From NCBI GenBank assembly GCA_041674525.1, contig JBAYVN010000004.1, positions 1 through 64,000 on the forward strand: DNA of 64,000 nucleotides. The letters run 5' to 3'. Source of the DNA: SHYQ01 sp041674525. Its GTDB lineage: Bacteria; Chloroflexota; Dehalococcoidia; UBA2979. The translations under genes were made by a program, and so were the position numbers. Positions within the stretch are counted from its first letter, which is position 1. Every line of letters begins with the position of its first letter. The notes below the pieces were generated by a model. That model did not search any database, was not told the DNA's origin, and saw nothing but the letters and a program-made list of their open reading frames with translations. Below are positions 50,640 to 59,003 of the stretch, piece by piece.

Positions 50640-51340
50640 GCCACGAACCGGTAGCCGACGCTGCGCACGGTCTGGATGTGCTGCGGGTTCGCGGGGTCCT
50701 CCTCGATCTTCTCGCGCAGCCACCGCACGTGGACGTCGACGGTCCGTGTCTCACCCATGAAGGTGATGCCCCACACCTCCTCCAGGATCTGGCTTCTGGT
50801 CAGCGCCTGCCCGGGATGGCGCATGAAGTACGTCAGGAGCGCGAACTCCCGTGGCCGGAGCGTCAGCAGCTCGCCGCGATGGCGAGCCTCGTGCGTGGTC
50901 TCGTTCACCTCCAGCGCCCCCGCGCGGAGCACCACGTCCTCCAGCGGCTCGCCGGCGCGAGGACCGGCGGCCCGCGAGAGGGCGTCCCGGCGGAGCATGG
51001 AGGCCACCCGGGCGCGCAGCTCGCGCATGGAGAAGGGCTTGGTCAGGTAGTCGTCAGCGCCGGTTTCCAGGCCCTGGACCCGATCGGCCTCGGAATCGCG
51101 CGCGGTCAGCAGGAGGATCGGGACGGGGGCCTCGGCGCGGAGGATGCGGCAGACGTCCAGGCCGGACATCCGGGGCAGCATGACGTCCAGCACCACGGCA
51201 TCCGGGTGCCGCTCGCGGGCCAGCGCCAGCCCGGCCACGCCATCGGCGGCGGTCAGCACTTCGTGGCCATCCCTGCCGATACTGTATGCGACGGCATCGA
51301 GGATGTTCGGGTCGTCCTCGACCACCAGGACGGTCGACAT
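50636..51340 (-). CDS. phoP: OmpR-family response regulator, PhoP/PhoB-like
   Basis: A 234-residue regulator. The receiver domain has VVEDDPN (acidic pocket), the phospho-Asp in AVVLDVMLP and the Lys in YLTKPFSM. The winged helix has LTLRPREFALLTYFM and TVDVHVRWLREKI. It should activate phosphate-starvation genes by binding Pho boxes. It shares a 153-bp divergent region with the GAF kinase gene. Confidence 0.93.
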   Translation of the reverse strand: MSTVLVVEDDPNILDAVAYSIGRDGHEVLTAADGVAGLALARERHPDAVVLDVMLPRMSGLDVCRILRAEAPVPILLLTARDSEADRVQGLETGADDYLTKPFSMRELRARVASMLRRDALSRAAGPRAGEPLEDVVLRAGALEVNETTHEARHRGELLTLRPREFALLTYFMRHPGQALTRSQILEEVWGITFMGETRTVDVHVRWLREKIEEDPANPQHIQTVRSVGYRFVA

Positions 51341-51424
51341 GGGAACGCCTCCGGCGCGTCGCGGGCTCAGACTCAGCCCAGACTCGGGCGGGACATGCCC
51401 CCGCCGCCCTTCGAGACCCTATAC

Positions 51425-51452
51425 TTGTTGTATACGCTTCTCGGACTATGTG
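51425..51452 (+). promoter_or_regulatory. Candidate promoter for the GAF kinase operon
   Basis: TTGTTG (51425-51430), a 16-bp spacer and TATGTG (51447-51452) lie 41 nt before the start at 51494. GTATAC palindromes overlap the spacer. Confidence 0.35.
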
Positions 51453-51493
51453 GGGCGCAACCACCAATGGGGTGCGCCCGCTGCACAGGGTGA

Positions 51494-53059
51494 ATGCCCG
51501 TGTCCATGAATTCACCGGAGCTGCAGGCGGTCCTGCTGGGCATCATCGAGGTCCAGCCGCTGGACGTCCTGCTCCGGCACCTCGCGGGCGCCGCGCGCGA
51601 GATGACGGGCTCGGACTTCGCCGCGCTCGGCGCATACGACGACAGCCGCCGCCTGGAGCATTTCGAGACGGTAGGACTGTCCAACGACGAACGCCAGTCG
51701 CTGGGTCACCCGCCCCACGGCCTGGGCCTGTTGGGCGAGTTCGCGATCGATCCGCGCACCGTGAATCTGGACGACTTCCGGCACCACCGGGCCTCCGTCC
51801 GGATGCCGACGCACCATCCCGACATGCAGGCGTTCCTGGGCGTCCCGCTGGTCTACGGCGGGCGCGTGCTCGGCGCGTTCTATGTCACGCGCAAGCCGGG
51901 CGGCGCCGCCTTCAGCGCCGAGGACCGCGCGCAGCTGGAGGCGCTGGCGCCGTACGCGGCGATCGCCATCCGCAACGCGAGGGCCCTGGACGCGGAGCAG
52001 CGGCAGCGCGCCGCGGCGCAGGCGCTGGCGGATACCGCGCGGGCGCTGCAGGAGGTGGACCGTCCGGGCGAGGCCGCACGCATCCTGGTCAACGCCGCGG
52101 GCGAGCTGCTGGCGGGTCACGGCGAGGCCGTGGTGTGCTGGACCAGCGCCGATGACGACGACACGCAGACGGCCGCCTCGGTCCCGGGCTCGCACCTGGA
52201 GGCCGAGGTGCTGGCGCTGGTGGAGGCGGGGCTGCCGCCGGGACGCCACGAGCGGCCGGGGATGCTGCCGGGCACGGACGTCACGATCTACGTGGGCGAA
52301 CTCCCCGATGGCGGCGAGCTGGTGCTGGCAGCGGCGATCCCCACCCACCACGGCAACGGCGTCCACCTCGCGCTCCGCACATTGCACGACATTGGCGTGG
52401 CCGGGCACGCGCACATCGCCCGGCGCGCGGCCGAGGCCGCCCTGGAGCGCTACGCCCTGCGCGACGGCATCGCGCGGGACTTGCATGACGACATCATCCA
52501 GGCGATCTACGCGATCGGCCTCGGTCTCCACCGGGCGCGCATGCGCGACAGCATCACGAAGGAAGAGGCGATCGAGGCCGCGACCACGGAGCTGAGCGCG
52601 GTGATCGCGGATCTGCGCGCGTACATCGGCCACCTGACTGGCGACGAGCTCCCGGGCACCGCACTCCTGACCGAGCGGCTGCGCTCGATCATCGACGCGG
52701 CGAGCTCATGCGAGTGGGAGCAGCGCATCGAGATGGGGCAGGAGCAGCTGAACCCCGCCACCGAGCGCGCGGTCTACCTGATCGCCCGCGAGCTGATCTC
52801 CAACGTGGAGCGGCACGCGCAGGCGCGGCGCGCCTCGCTGGTGGTGCGGCGCGACGCCGGAGACATCCACATCGAGGTCACGGACGACGGGATTGGCTTC
52901 GACCGCAACAGCATCGCCCCGGATCGCGTCGGTGTGCGCAGCGTGGAGCAGCGCGCGGCTGACCTCGGCGGATCGCTGCTCTTCGAGACGGCGCCGGGCC
53001 GGGGCACGTCGGTATCGGTGACCATCCCCGTAGTGCTGGCGCAGGGGATCCCTTCGTGA
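51494..53059 (+). CDS. GAF-domain sensor histidine kinase (NarX/DegS type)
   Basis: A 521-residue soluble kinase with two GAF-like regions. The first, about 20-160, contains DFAALGAYDDS and FLGVPLVYGGRVLGAFYV; the second, about 180-310, is weak. The HisKA_3 box IARDLHDDIIQAIYAIGL (phospho-His) follows, and then an HATPase with YLIARELISNVERHA and VTDDGIGFD. It is similar to DevS/DosS-type redox or gas sensors in plan. The start is MPVSMN at 51494 or the Met at 51506. It overlaps the next gene (GTGA). Confidence 0.9.
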   Translation: MPVSMNSPELQAVLLGIIEVQPLDVLLRHLAGAAREMTGSDFAALGAYDDSRRLEHFETVGLSNDERQSLGHPPHGLGLLGEFAIDPRTVNLDDFRHHRASVRMPTHHPDMQAFLGVPLVYGGRVLGAFYVTRKPGGAAFSAEDRAQLEALAPYAAIAIRNARALDAEQRQRAAAQALADTARALQEVDRPGEAARILVNAAGELLAGHGEAVVCWTSADDDDTQTAASVPGSHLEAEVLALVEAGLPPGRHERPGMLPGTDVTIYVGELPDGGELVLAAAIPTHHGNGVHLALRTLHDIGVAGHAHIARRAAEAALERYALRDGIARDLHDDIIQAIYAIGLGLHRARMRDSITKEEAIEAATTELSAVIADLRAYIGHLTGDELPGTALLTERLRSIIDAASSCEWEQRIEMGQEQLNPATERAVYLIARELISNVERHAQARRASLVVRRDAGDIHIEVTDDGIGFDRNSIAPDRVGVRSVEQRAADLGGSLLFETAPGRGTSVSVTIPVVLAQGIPS

Positions 53060-53727
53060 CCATCGCCGACACGCCGCTGCGCGTCATGCTCGTGGACGAT
53101 CATGCCGTCGTGCGACGCGGCCTGCGCGACCTGCTCTCGGAGCGCGGCGACATCTCCGTTGTCGGCGAGGCCGGCTCCGTGAAGCAGGCGCTGGAGGAGG
53201 CCGCGCGCCTCAAGCCGGACGTGGTCGTCATGGATCTGCGCCTCCCGGACGGGAGCGGCGTGGAGGCCTGCCGCGACATCCGCTCCGCGCACCCGGACAC
53301 GAAGGTGCTCATCCTCACGTCCCACGCCGACCAGAACGCGCTGTTCGCGGCGGTGATCGCGGGGGCCTCGGGCTACCTGTTGAAGGACCTGAACCCGGCG
53401 AGCATCCAGGACGCCGTCACCCAGATCGGCCGCGGCGGCGCGATGCTCGACCCGCAGATGGCGACGGGGGTACTGGAACGGCTGCGCCGGGGCCAGGGCG
53501 CGCACCCGGCGGACGACGCCTTCTCGTCGCTCTCGCCGCAGGAGGATCGCATCCTGGACATGATCGCGGACGGGATGACCAACGGTGAGATCGCCCTGCG
53601 GCTGCAGCTCGCCGAGAAGACGATCAAGAACTACGTCTCGCAGATCTACGCGAAGTTGAACGTCGAGCGCCGCTCGCAGGCGGCACGCCTCGCGACCGAG
53701 CGGCGTCTCCGCAAGGAGCAGCAGTAG
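53056..53727 (+). CDS. NarL/FixJ-family response regulator
   Basis: A 223-residue regulator: LVDDHAVVRRGL and VVVMDLRLPDGSGV carry the phospho-Asp, GYLLKDL the Lys. The C-terminal LuxR helix-turn-helix is FSSLSPQEDRILDMIADGMTNGEIA with KTIKNYVSQIYAKL. It is coupled to the upstream GAF kinase (GTG start in the kinase stop), so the two form one system. Target genes are not predictable from the window. Confidence 0.95.
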   Translation: MTIADTPLRVMLVDDHAVVRRGLRDLLSERGDISVVGEAGSVKQALEEAARLKPDVVVMDLRLPDGSGVEACRDIRSAHPDTKVLILTSHADQNALFAAVIAGASGYLLKDLNPASIQDAVTQIGRGGAMLDPQMATGVLERLRRGQGAHPADDAFSSLSPQEDRILDMIADGMTNGEIALRLQLAEKTIKNYVSQIYAKLNVERRSQAARLATERRLRKEQQ

Positions 53728-53785
53728 CCGCCTCGTCGGTGCGCGCGCGGCGTCCCGCTGCGCCGGCGCCCCGTCCGCTCGCCGC

Positions 53786-54784
53786 CTATCCGTTCGTGAG
53801 CGCCGCCAGCGAGACGAAGTCGTACCCGTTGGCGCGCAGGCCATCGATAATCGCCGGCAGCGCGGCGGCATCCTGCGACTGCGCGCCCACGTGGAAGATG
53901 AGGATCGCCCCCGGCGAGGTCAGCGCCAGGGTGCGCTCCACGATGCGCGGCGCGGACAGCCCGTTCCAGCCCAGCGAATCGACCGCCCACATCGCGGTCA
54001 CGGTGTAGCCGCGCGCCCCGACGTCGGCGAGGACGGAGGCGTCCATGTCGCCGTACGGCGGGCGGAAGTACGGGAGCGTGGAGACCCCCGCGATGCGCTG
54101 GATGGCCGCCTCGGTGCGATCGATCTCGGCCCAGCGCTGCGCGCGCGTGAGCGGCGCCGCGCCCGTGGACAGCCCTGTGAACGAGGCATGACTCCACGTG
54201 TGGTTGATCAGCTGGTGCCCCTCGGCGGCCATCCGCTTCACGAGCTGCGGGTTCTGCTCCGCCCACGTCCCCGTCATGCCGAAGCTCGCGATCGCGTGCT
54301 CGTGGTCGAGCGTGTCGAGGATGTCCGCGGCATATCCGACATCAGCCCCGGCGTCGAACGTCAGCGCGACGCGCTTCCTCGTGCGGTCGCCATAGCTGAG
54401 CGCGGTGGATCGCGGGCCGTCCGAGATCGCACCAGCGACCAGCGACGCGGGCGATGCGGTCGGGGGCGATGCGGTGGAGATTGCGGCCTCGGCCGTCGCC
54501 GCGGCCACTCGCAGCGGAGCCACGGACGCGGGGGCTCGTGCGGCGGTGACCGCATCCGGAGGCGCGGACGCGGCGGCGGACGGCGCGGTCGTCGTGGCGG
54601 GGGGCAGGGCGGGCGCCGGGGCGTGGCTGTGCCCGCCGGCCGCCGACGCGATCACGGAGAGCTCCCCCGCGCTCGGCGCAGGCACCGCCGAGGAGCGTAC
54701 GCCGCCGCCAGAGACCGCGAACAGTGCGAGCACGGACACGATGCTAAAGAACGCGATCCTCGGGTAGCCACCAGGGATACGCAC
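53786..54784 (-). CDS. Polysaccharide deacetylase (NodB type), exported
   Basis: A 332-residue protein with an N-terminal membrane helix and a long Ala/Pro/Thr linker (to about residue 125). A CE4 domain follows: VALTFDAGAD (motif 1, with Ala in place of the second Asp of TFDDG), INHTWSHASF (motif 2, zinc His) and PYFRPPYGDMD (motif 3). It should deacetylate peptidoglycan or another N-acetylated polymer outside the cell. It starts 2 nt past the amidase stop on the same strand, at the end of the wall-enzyme group. Confidence 0.88.
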   Translation of the reverse strand: MRIPGGYPRIAFFSIVSVLALFAVSGGGVRSSAVPAPSAGELSVIASAAGGHSHAPAPALPPATTTAPSAAASAPPDAVTAARAPASVAPLRVAAATAEAAISTASPPTASPASLVAGAISDGPRSTALSYGDRTRKRVALTFDAGADVGYAADILDTLDHEHAIASFGMTGTWAEQNPQLVKRMAAEGHQLINHTWSHASFTGLSTGAAPLTRAQRWAEIDRTEAAIQRIAGVSTLPYFRPPYGDMDASVLADVGARGYTVTAMWAVDSLGWNGLSAPRIVERTLALTSPGAILIFHVGAQSQDAAALPAIIDGLRANGYDFVSLAALTNG

Positions 54785-54786
54785 GC

Positions 54787-55755
54787 TCAGCCCCCCTGCT
54801 TCGTCTGTGGCAGGAACTCCAGCACGCCACGCGCCACACCGCGCGCCATGGCGTTACGTGCGCCCTCTTCGCGCAGCAGCGCCCCATCGGCGGGGCTGCT
54901 AATGAACAGCAGCTCGACGAGCGCGCCGGGCATCTGCGACGCACGGCTGCTGATGCTCTCCTGGCCGGGCGCGAAGCCCAGCGCCTCGGGCGTGCCGCCG
55001 CGACGGTACACCTCGTCGCGGCCGGTGACGCGCGGCGGACCGAGGATGAAGAGCGGGAAACAGCGCCCCTGGAACGCCTTCAGGCAGGCATCGTCGAAGA
55101 TGCCGCGCGCCATCGCCGGGTATCCCGCGGAGCGCATCTCGGCGCTGACGCCCTCGAGCAGCAGTCCCGCCAGCGTCCGGCTCTCCGCTGAGAACGGGCG
55201 CTGGCCGCTGTAGTAGACCTCGTAGCCGCGGGTCTCGGCGTCCGGCGCACCGTTGGAGTGCAGGGAGACGAGCGCGTCCGCGTGCGCCGCGTTCGCGATG
55301 TCGATGCGGGCCTGCAGGTCCAGGCGCGTGCCGCTGTACCCCGTCACCTGCGTGGGCGGCGCGCCGGGCGCTGCCGCGCGCACATCGGCGGTGCGCGTCA
55401 GGATCACCTCGACCCCGCGCGCGCGCAGCACGTCCGCGACGCGCTTCGCCATGTCGAGGTTCGAGTCCTTCTCGACGACGCCGTACGCCACCGCGCCGCT
55501 CTCATCCACGGCGTGCCCGGGGTCCATCACCACGACCGGGGAGCGCCGCGCGACCGCGGTGGGTACAGGGGTCGCGGCGGCCGGCTGCACCGAGGGGACG
55601 CCGGGGCCGCCGGCGGTCGGCGTGGACGTCGCCGTGGCCGCCGGGGACGCGTGTGGGGGCGCTCCGCAGGCGGCTGCCGCGAAGCACGCGACTCCGGTCA
55701 GCAGGCGGACGAGCACGTGAGCAGGCACACGGGGCGCGACGGTGCGTGCGGGCAT
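54787..55755 (-). CDS. N-acetylmuramoyl-L-alanine amidase, lipoprotein-like
   Basis: A 322-residue Amidase_3. The lipobox-like FAAAACGAP ends the signal sequence, and a Thr/Pro linker follows. Zinc ligands are in VVVMDPGHAV (His), EKDSNL (Glu) and VSLHSNG (His), with the catalytic Glu in GALVELLF. It cuts the amide between muramic acid and the stem peptide. The start at 55755 overlaps the carboxypeptidase stop (ATGA). The three genes together trim wall peptides and glycans. Confidence 0.9.
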   Translation of the reverse strand: MPARTVAPRVPAHVLVRLLTGVACFAAAACGAPPHASPAATATSTPTAGGPGVPSVQPAAATPVPTAVARRSPVVVMDPGHAVDESGAVAYGVVEKDSNLDMAKRVADVLRARGVEVILTRTADVRAAAPGAPPTQVTGYSGTRLDLQARIDIANAAHADALVSLHSNGAPDAETRGYEVYYSGQRPFSAESRTLAGLLLEGVSAEMRSAGYPAMARGIFDDACLKAFQGRCFPLFILGPPRVTGRDEVYRRGGTPEALGFAPGQESISSRASQMPGALVELLFISSPADGALLREEGARNAMARGVARGVLEFLPQTKQGG

Positions 55756-56810
55756 CACGAGGCGCCAGGCGCCACGGCGCCCTCGGCGGCGGTGGCGACG
55801 GGTGGCGACCACGTGTGGGTGTCAAACGCCCAGCGGAAGAGCGCGGCCCCATCGGAGGCGCGGTCGGGGGAGCGCAGCACGACGACAAGCACGCGGTGCC
55901 CGTCGCGCGTGACGGAGCCGACGAGCGTCTGGCGCGCCGTGCGCGTGTATCCCGTCTTCACGCCGTCGACGCCGGGAAGTCGCGAGTAGAGCGGGTTGAG
56001 CGTGCCCAGGTCGTACGTCGCGAGCGCGCCGGTCACGACGCGGTACCGGGTGCTCACGATCTCGCGGAAGTCCTGGCGTTGCATGGCCACGCGCGTCAAC
56101 ACGGCGAGGTCGAACGCGGAGGAGTAGTGACTCGTGGCGTCCAGACCGTGCGGGTTCGCGAAGTGGGTGTCGACGAGTCCGAGCTCGGCGGCGCGCTGGT
56201 TCATGAGCGCGACGAACGCATCCGTCGAACCGCTGACATGCTCCGCGATCGCGAGCGCGGCGTCGTTCCCGGAGGGGAGCATGAGCCCGTAGAGCAGGCC
56301 TTCCAGCGTCAGCCGCTCGCCGGGCACGAGGCCCATCACGGTGCTGCCGCGCATCCGGCGGCTGTCCACGGTGACCTCGACCTGGTCCTCGAGATGGGCG
56401 CGTTCGAGGGCGAGCAGGGCCGTCATGATCTTCGTGAGGCTCGCCTCCGGGAGGCGGATGTGGGCGTCCTTCTCGTACAGCACGACGCCGCTCGTCTCGT
56501 CGATCACGATCGCGGAATCGCTGGCGATGGCGGGCGCCGGCGGGGCCTCGGGAACGAGGCTGGGGGCGGGCCCCCACGCGATCATCCGCGCCGGCACGGG
56601 CGCCGGCGCGGGGACGAGCACCGCGGGGGCGGGCACGGCCTCCTCGATCGGGGCGCTTCGGGACGTCGAGGGACGCACGGGCGCCCCACCGCCTTCGCGG
56701 GCGCTCAGGACAGCGGGGCGAGCGAGCGCGGCGGATCCCAGCGCCATCAGCAGGACGGCCAGGAACGCGAGGTGCCGGAAGAACTGCGGGTGCCGGTTGA
56801 GGCGCGTCAT
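55755..56810 (-). CDS. D-alanyl-D-alanine carboxypeptidase (PBP5/DacF type)
   Basis: A 351-residue exported S11 enzyme. After the signal peptide (FLAVLLMALGSAALA) come the catalytic motifs EASLTKIM (SxxK), SGNDAA (SxN) and KTGYT (KTG). It removes the terminal D-Ala of the stem peptide and so limits crosslinking. The ATG at 56810 (MTRLNRHPQF) is preferred over 56888 because AGGG lies just before it. First gene of the carboxypeptidase-amidase-deacetylase group. Confidence 0.93.
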   Translation of the reverse strand: MTRLNRHPQFFRHLAFLAVLLMALGSAALARPAVLSAREGGGAPVRPSTSRSAPIEEAVPAPAVLVPAPAPVPARMIAWGPAPSLVPEAPPAPAIASDSAIVIDETSGVVLYEKDAHIRLPEASLTKIMTALLALERAHLEDQVEVTVDSRRMRGSTVMGLVPGERLTLEGLLYGLMLPSGNDAALAIAEHVSGSTDAFVALMNQRAAELGLVDTHFANPHGLDATSHYSSAFDLAVLTRVAMQRQDFREIVSTRYRVVTGALATYDLGTLNPLYSRLPGVDGVKTGYTRTARQTLVGSVTRDGHRVLVVVLRSPDRASDGAALFRWAFDTHTWSPPVATAAEGAVAPGAS

Positions 56811-56914
56811 TCCTGGACCCTGGGCGGTGCGGCGGGTGCTGACAGTGAACACGAAACCGTGCCGTGCTGCGAGCCGCGCAATCCTCACGCCCCGCCGCCC
56901 GCCCGGCGCGGGAG

Positions 56915-57844
56915 CTAGACCAGTCTGCTCCCGCCCCCGGCGGGACCGCCGTCCGGGGCTCCGCGATCACGCTGGTCGCGCTGATCGCGGAGGAATGCCT
57001 CCACGCCGTCGATCACGGCTGCGGGATCCAGGGTCTCTGCCGCGGCCGGTGGCTCGGGCGGGGAGGCATCGTCGTACTGCTCCTCCAGCCCGCGGACGAT
57101 GTCCACGAGCTGCGGCTGCGCGGCGAAGGCGTCCACGAGCGCAATGTCGGCGCGGGCCACCTCGCCATCGACCTCCTCGAGGGAGGTGCGCGTGCCCAGC
57201 GCGCGGTCGATCGCCGTCACCAGGGCGCGGACGGCGTACGGGTTCGCGTCCCCATCGATGTAGAACGGAGCGATTGCGGTGAGGGAGAACCCACTGCGCC
57301 CACGCGCGCGCTCCTCGATGGCGATCGCCATGGCGTAGGAGGCCGGGCCCTGGTATCGCGGCGCACGGGAGGGCAGGCCGAAGAGCGCGGCCTCCCCCTC
57401 GCCGGCGCCGACGAGGTGCATCGGAATCGGGCGGCTGTGGGGGGTTCCGCCGGGGTAGGCGTTCACGATCATGGACTGCTCGACGCCCAGCGCCTCGGCG
57501 ACGGAGGCGAACGCCTCGCCGTACGAGCGCCAGCGGAGGTGCGGCTCCGCGCCCGCGAACAGCACGATGTCGCGCCCGGCGCCCTCGGGGCGGGCGACCG
57601 CGAAGCGCGCCTCGGGCCAGTCCAGCACGCGCGTTCGATCCTCGATGCGGACGGTGGGGCGCAGGACGCTGAAGTCGAAGTAACGGTCGGGATCGATCTC
57701 CGCGACCGGGCGGGCGCTCCAGTGCTGCGCGAGGTACGCCACGGCGGCCACCGCCGAGGAGCCGTTGTGGCCGTCGAAGGCGGCGATCAGCAGAGGGCGG
57801 TCCAGCGGCCGAACGTCACCGGTGACTCGGACATCCGGGTGCAT
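56915..57844 (-). CDS. PAC2 family protein
   Basis: A 309-residue PAC2-domain protein (proteasome-assembly-chaperone-like fold): LLIAAFDGHNGSSAVAAVAYL at the start, YFDFSVLRPTV, IVLFAGAEPHLRWRSY, IVNAYPGGTPHSRPIP and FYIDGDANPYAVRAL. Bacterial PAC2 proteins are often linked to proteasome or ATP-grasp systems, but their role is unsettled. The ATG at 57844 has GAGGAG 6-7 nt before it. A CIRCE element 51-77 nt upstream points to heat-shock control by HrcA. No proteasome gene is in the window. Confidence 0.88.
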   Translation of the reverse strand: MHPDVRVTGDVRPLDRPLLIAAFDGHNGSSAVAAVAYLAQHWSARPVAEIDPDRYFDFSVLRPTVRIEDRTRVLDWPEARFAVARPEGAGRDIVLFAGAEPHLRWRSYGEAFASVAEALGVEQSMIVNAYPGGTPHSRPIPMHLVGAGEGEAALFGLPSRAPRYQGPASYAMAIAIEERARGRSGFSLTAIAPFYIDGDANPYAVRALVTAIDRALGTRTSLEEVDGEVARADIALVDAFAAQPQLVDIVRGLEEQYDDASPPEPPAAAETLDPAAVIDGVEAFLRDQRDQRDRGAPDGGPAGGGSRLV

Positions 57845-57861
57845 CCTGCACTCCTCGACCC

Positions 57862-57879
57862 CCTGCTGCCTGCAGCAGG
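57862..57879. promoter_or_regulatory. Leader hairpin of the PAC2 mRNA
   Basis: A 7-bp perfect stem (CCTGCTG at 57862-57868, complement at 57873-57879) with loop CCTG lies between the CIRCE element and the PAC2 ATG. It may affect translation or mRNA life; role unproven. Confidence 0.35.
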
Positions 57880-57894
57880 CATTGCAGAGCCAGT

Positions 57895-57921
57895 TTAGCA
57901 CTCTCGCGATGAGACTGCTAA
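57895..57921. promoter_or_regulatory. CIRCE element (HrcA operator)
   Basis: TTAGCACTC-N9-GACTGCTAA matches the CIRCE consensus TTAGCACTC-N9-GAGTGCTAA at 17 of 18 arm positions, with the correct 9-nt spacer. It lies 51 nt before the PAC2 start and would also be near the divergent thi promoter (37 bp away). Confidence 0.85.
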
Positions 57922-57934
57922 ACCGTCCCCGGGA

Positions 57935-57963
57935 TGACGCGGGGGTGGGGGGAGTGGTAGATT
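57935..57963 (+). promoter_or_regulatory. Candidate promoter of the thiamine operon
   Basis: TGACGC (57935-57940), a 17-bp spacer and TAGATT (57958-57963). Transcription would begin close to the first base of the TPP riboswitch. Confidence 0.45.
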
Positions 57964-57969
57964 GGGCGC

Positions 57970-58066
57970 CAGCACAGCACACGGGGTGGTCGGAACGAGC
58001 CCGTTCCGGCCTGAGATCAGACCCGCGAACCTGATCCGGGTAATTCCGGCGGAGGGATTGTGCGCT
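57970..58066 (+). promoter_or_regulatory. TPP riboswitch (THI element)
   Basis: Conserved blocks are in the right order: ACGGGGTG (57981-57988), CTGAGAT (58011-58017), ACCCGCGAACCTGATCCGGG (58021-58040) and TAATTCCGGCGGAGGGA. Closing stem P1 pairs GCACA (57977-57981) with TGTGC (58059-58063). It senses thiamine pyrophosphate. A small stem downstream (GGGCG/CGCCC near 58073-58087) could take part in shutting off thiD, whose GGAGG is at 58142-58146. Confidence 0.92.
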
Positions 58067-58151
58067 CGAGGGCGAAACCGCCCACCTGCGCCCGAACGCA
58101 GTCTGACAGTGCACCGCCCCGCCTCGCCGTGCCCGGATCACGGAGGCTGAC

Positions 58152-59003
58152 ATGCGCACGGTGCTCACGGTCGCCGGCTCGGACAGTGGCGCCGGGGCGG
58201 GGATCCAGGCGGACCTGAAGGCGATCGCCGCCAACGGCGCCTATGGCCTCTCGATCCTCACCTCCGTGACGGCGCAGAACACCCACGCCGTGACTGCCGC
58301 CCTCGCTCTGCCCGCGGAACTCATCGAGGAGCAGTTCGCGGCGATCTTCGCCGACTTCGCGCCGGCCGCGACCAAGAGCGGCATGCTCGCCGACCGCGAG
58401 CGCGTTGAGGTGGTGGCACGCGCGATGCGCCGCTACCGGCCGCCGCATTATGTCATGGACCCCGTGATGGTCTCCAAGTCCGGCTTCCCGCTCCTCGAGC
58501 ACGACGCCATCGAGGTGTTGCAGTCGCAGCTGCTGCCGCTCGCGGAGGTGGTGACCCCGAACGTGCACGAGGCGCAACTGCTGGCGGGGATGCCGATCGC
58601 CACGCTGGAGGATGCCCGCGTCGCGGCGGCCCGCATCCTCGAGCAGGGCCCGCGGGCGGTGATCCTGAAGGGCGGCCACCTCCAGGAGCGCCCCGGCACC
58701 GACCTCCTGCTCACGGCGAGCGGCTCGCGGCTCTTCGAGGGCGAGTTCATCGAGAGCACGAGCACGCACGGCACCGGGTGCACGTTCTCCTCCGCGCTCG
58801 CGACGCAGCTGGCGCACGGGCACTCGCTGGAGGACGCGGTGGCGATCGCGAAGGCCTACCTCACCGAGACGATCCGGCACGCGCCCGGCCTGGGCGGAGG
58901 GTCCGGGCCCACCGACCACTTCTTCTATCTGCGCGGCGGTGACCCCGCACCGTGGCTCGCACGGCTGGGGGTCTCGGTAGACGCGATGGAGGAGCGGCGA
59001 TGA
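58152..59003 (+). CDS. thiD: HMP/HMP-P kinase
   Basis: A 283-residue ribokinase-fold enzyme that phosphorylates hydroxymethylpyrimidine (phosphate): VLTVAGSDSGAGAGIQADLKA, TSVTAQNTHAV, VMDPVMVSKSG, VVTPNVHEAQLL and STHGTGCTFSSALA (anion hole GTGC with catalytic Asp/His region). First gene of the operon after the riboswitch. The stop overlaps thiE as ATGA. Confidence 0.95.
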   Translation: MRTVLTVAGSDSGAGAGIQADLKAIAANGAYGLSILTSVTAQNTHAVTAALALPAELIEEQFAAIFADFAPAATKSGMLADRERVEVVARAMRRYRPPHYVMDPVMVSKSGFPLLEHDAIEVLQSQLLPLAEVVTPNVHEAQLLAGMPIATLEDARVAAARILEQGPRAVILKGGHLQERPGTDLLLTASGSRLFEGEFIESTSTHGTGCTFSSALATQLAHGHSLEDAVAIAKAYLTETIRHAPGLGGGSGPTDHFFYLRGGDPAPWLARLGVSVDAMEERR

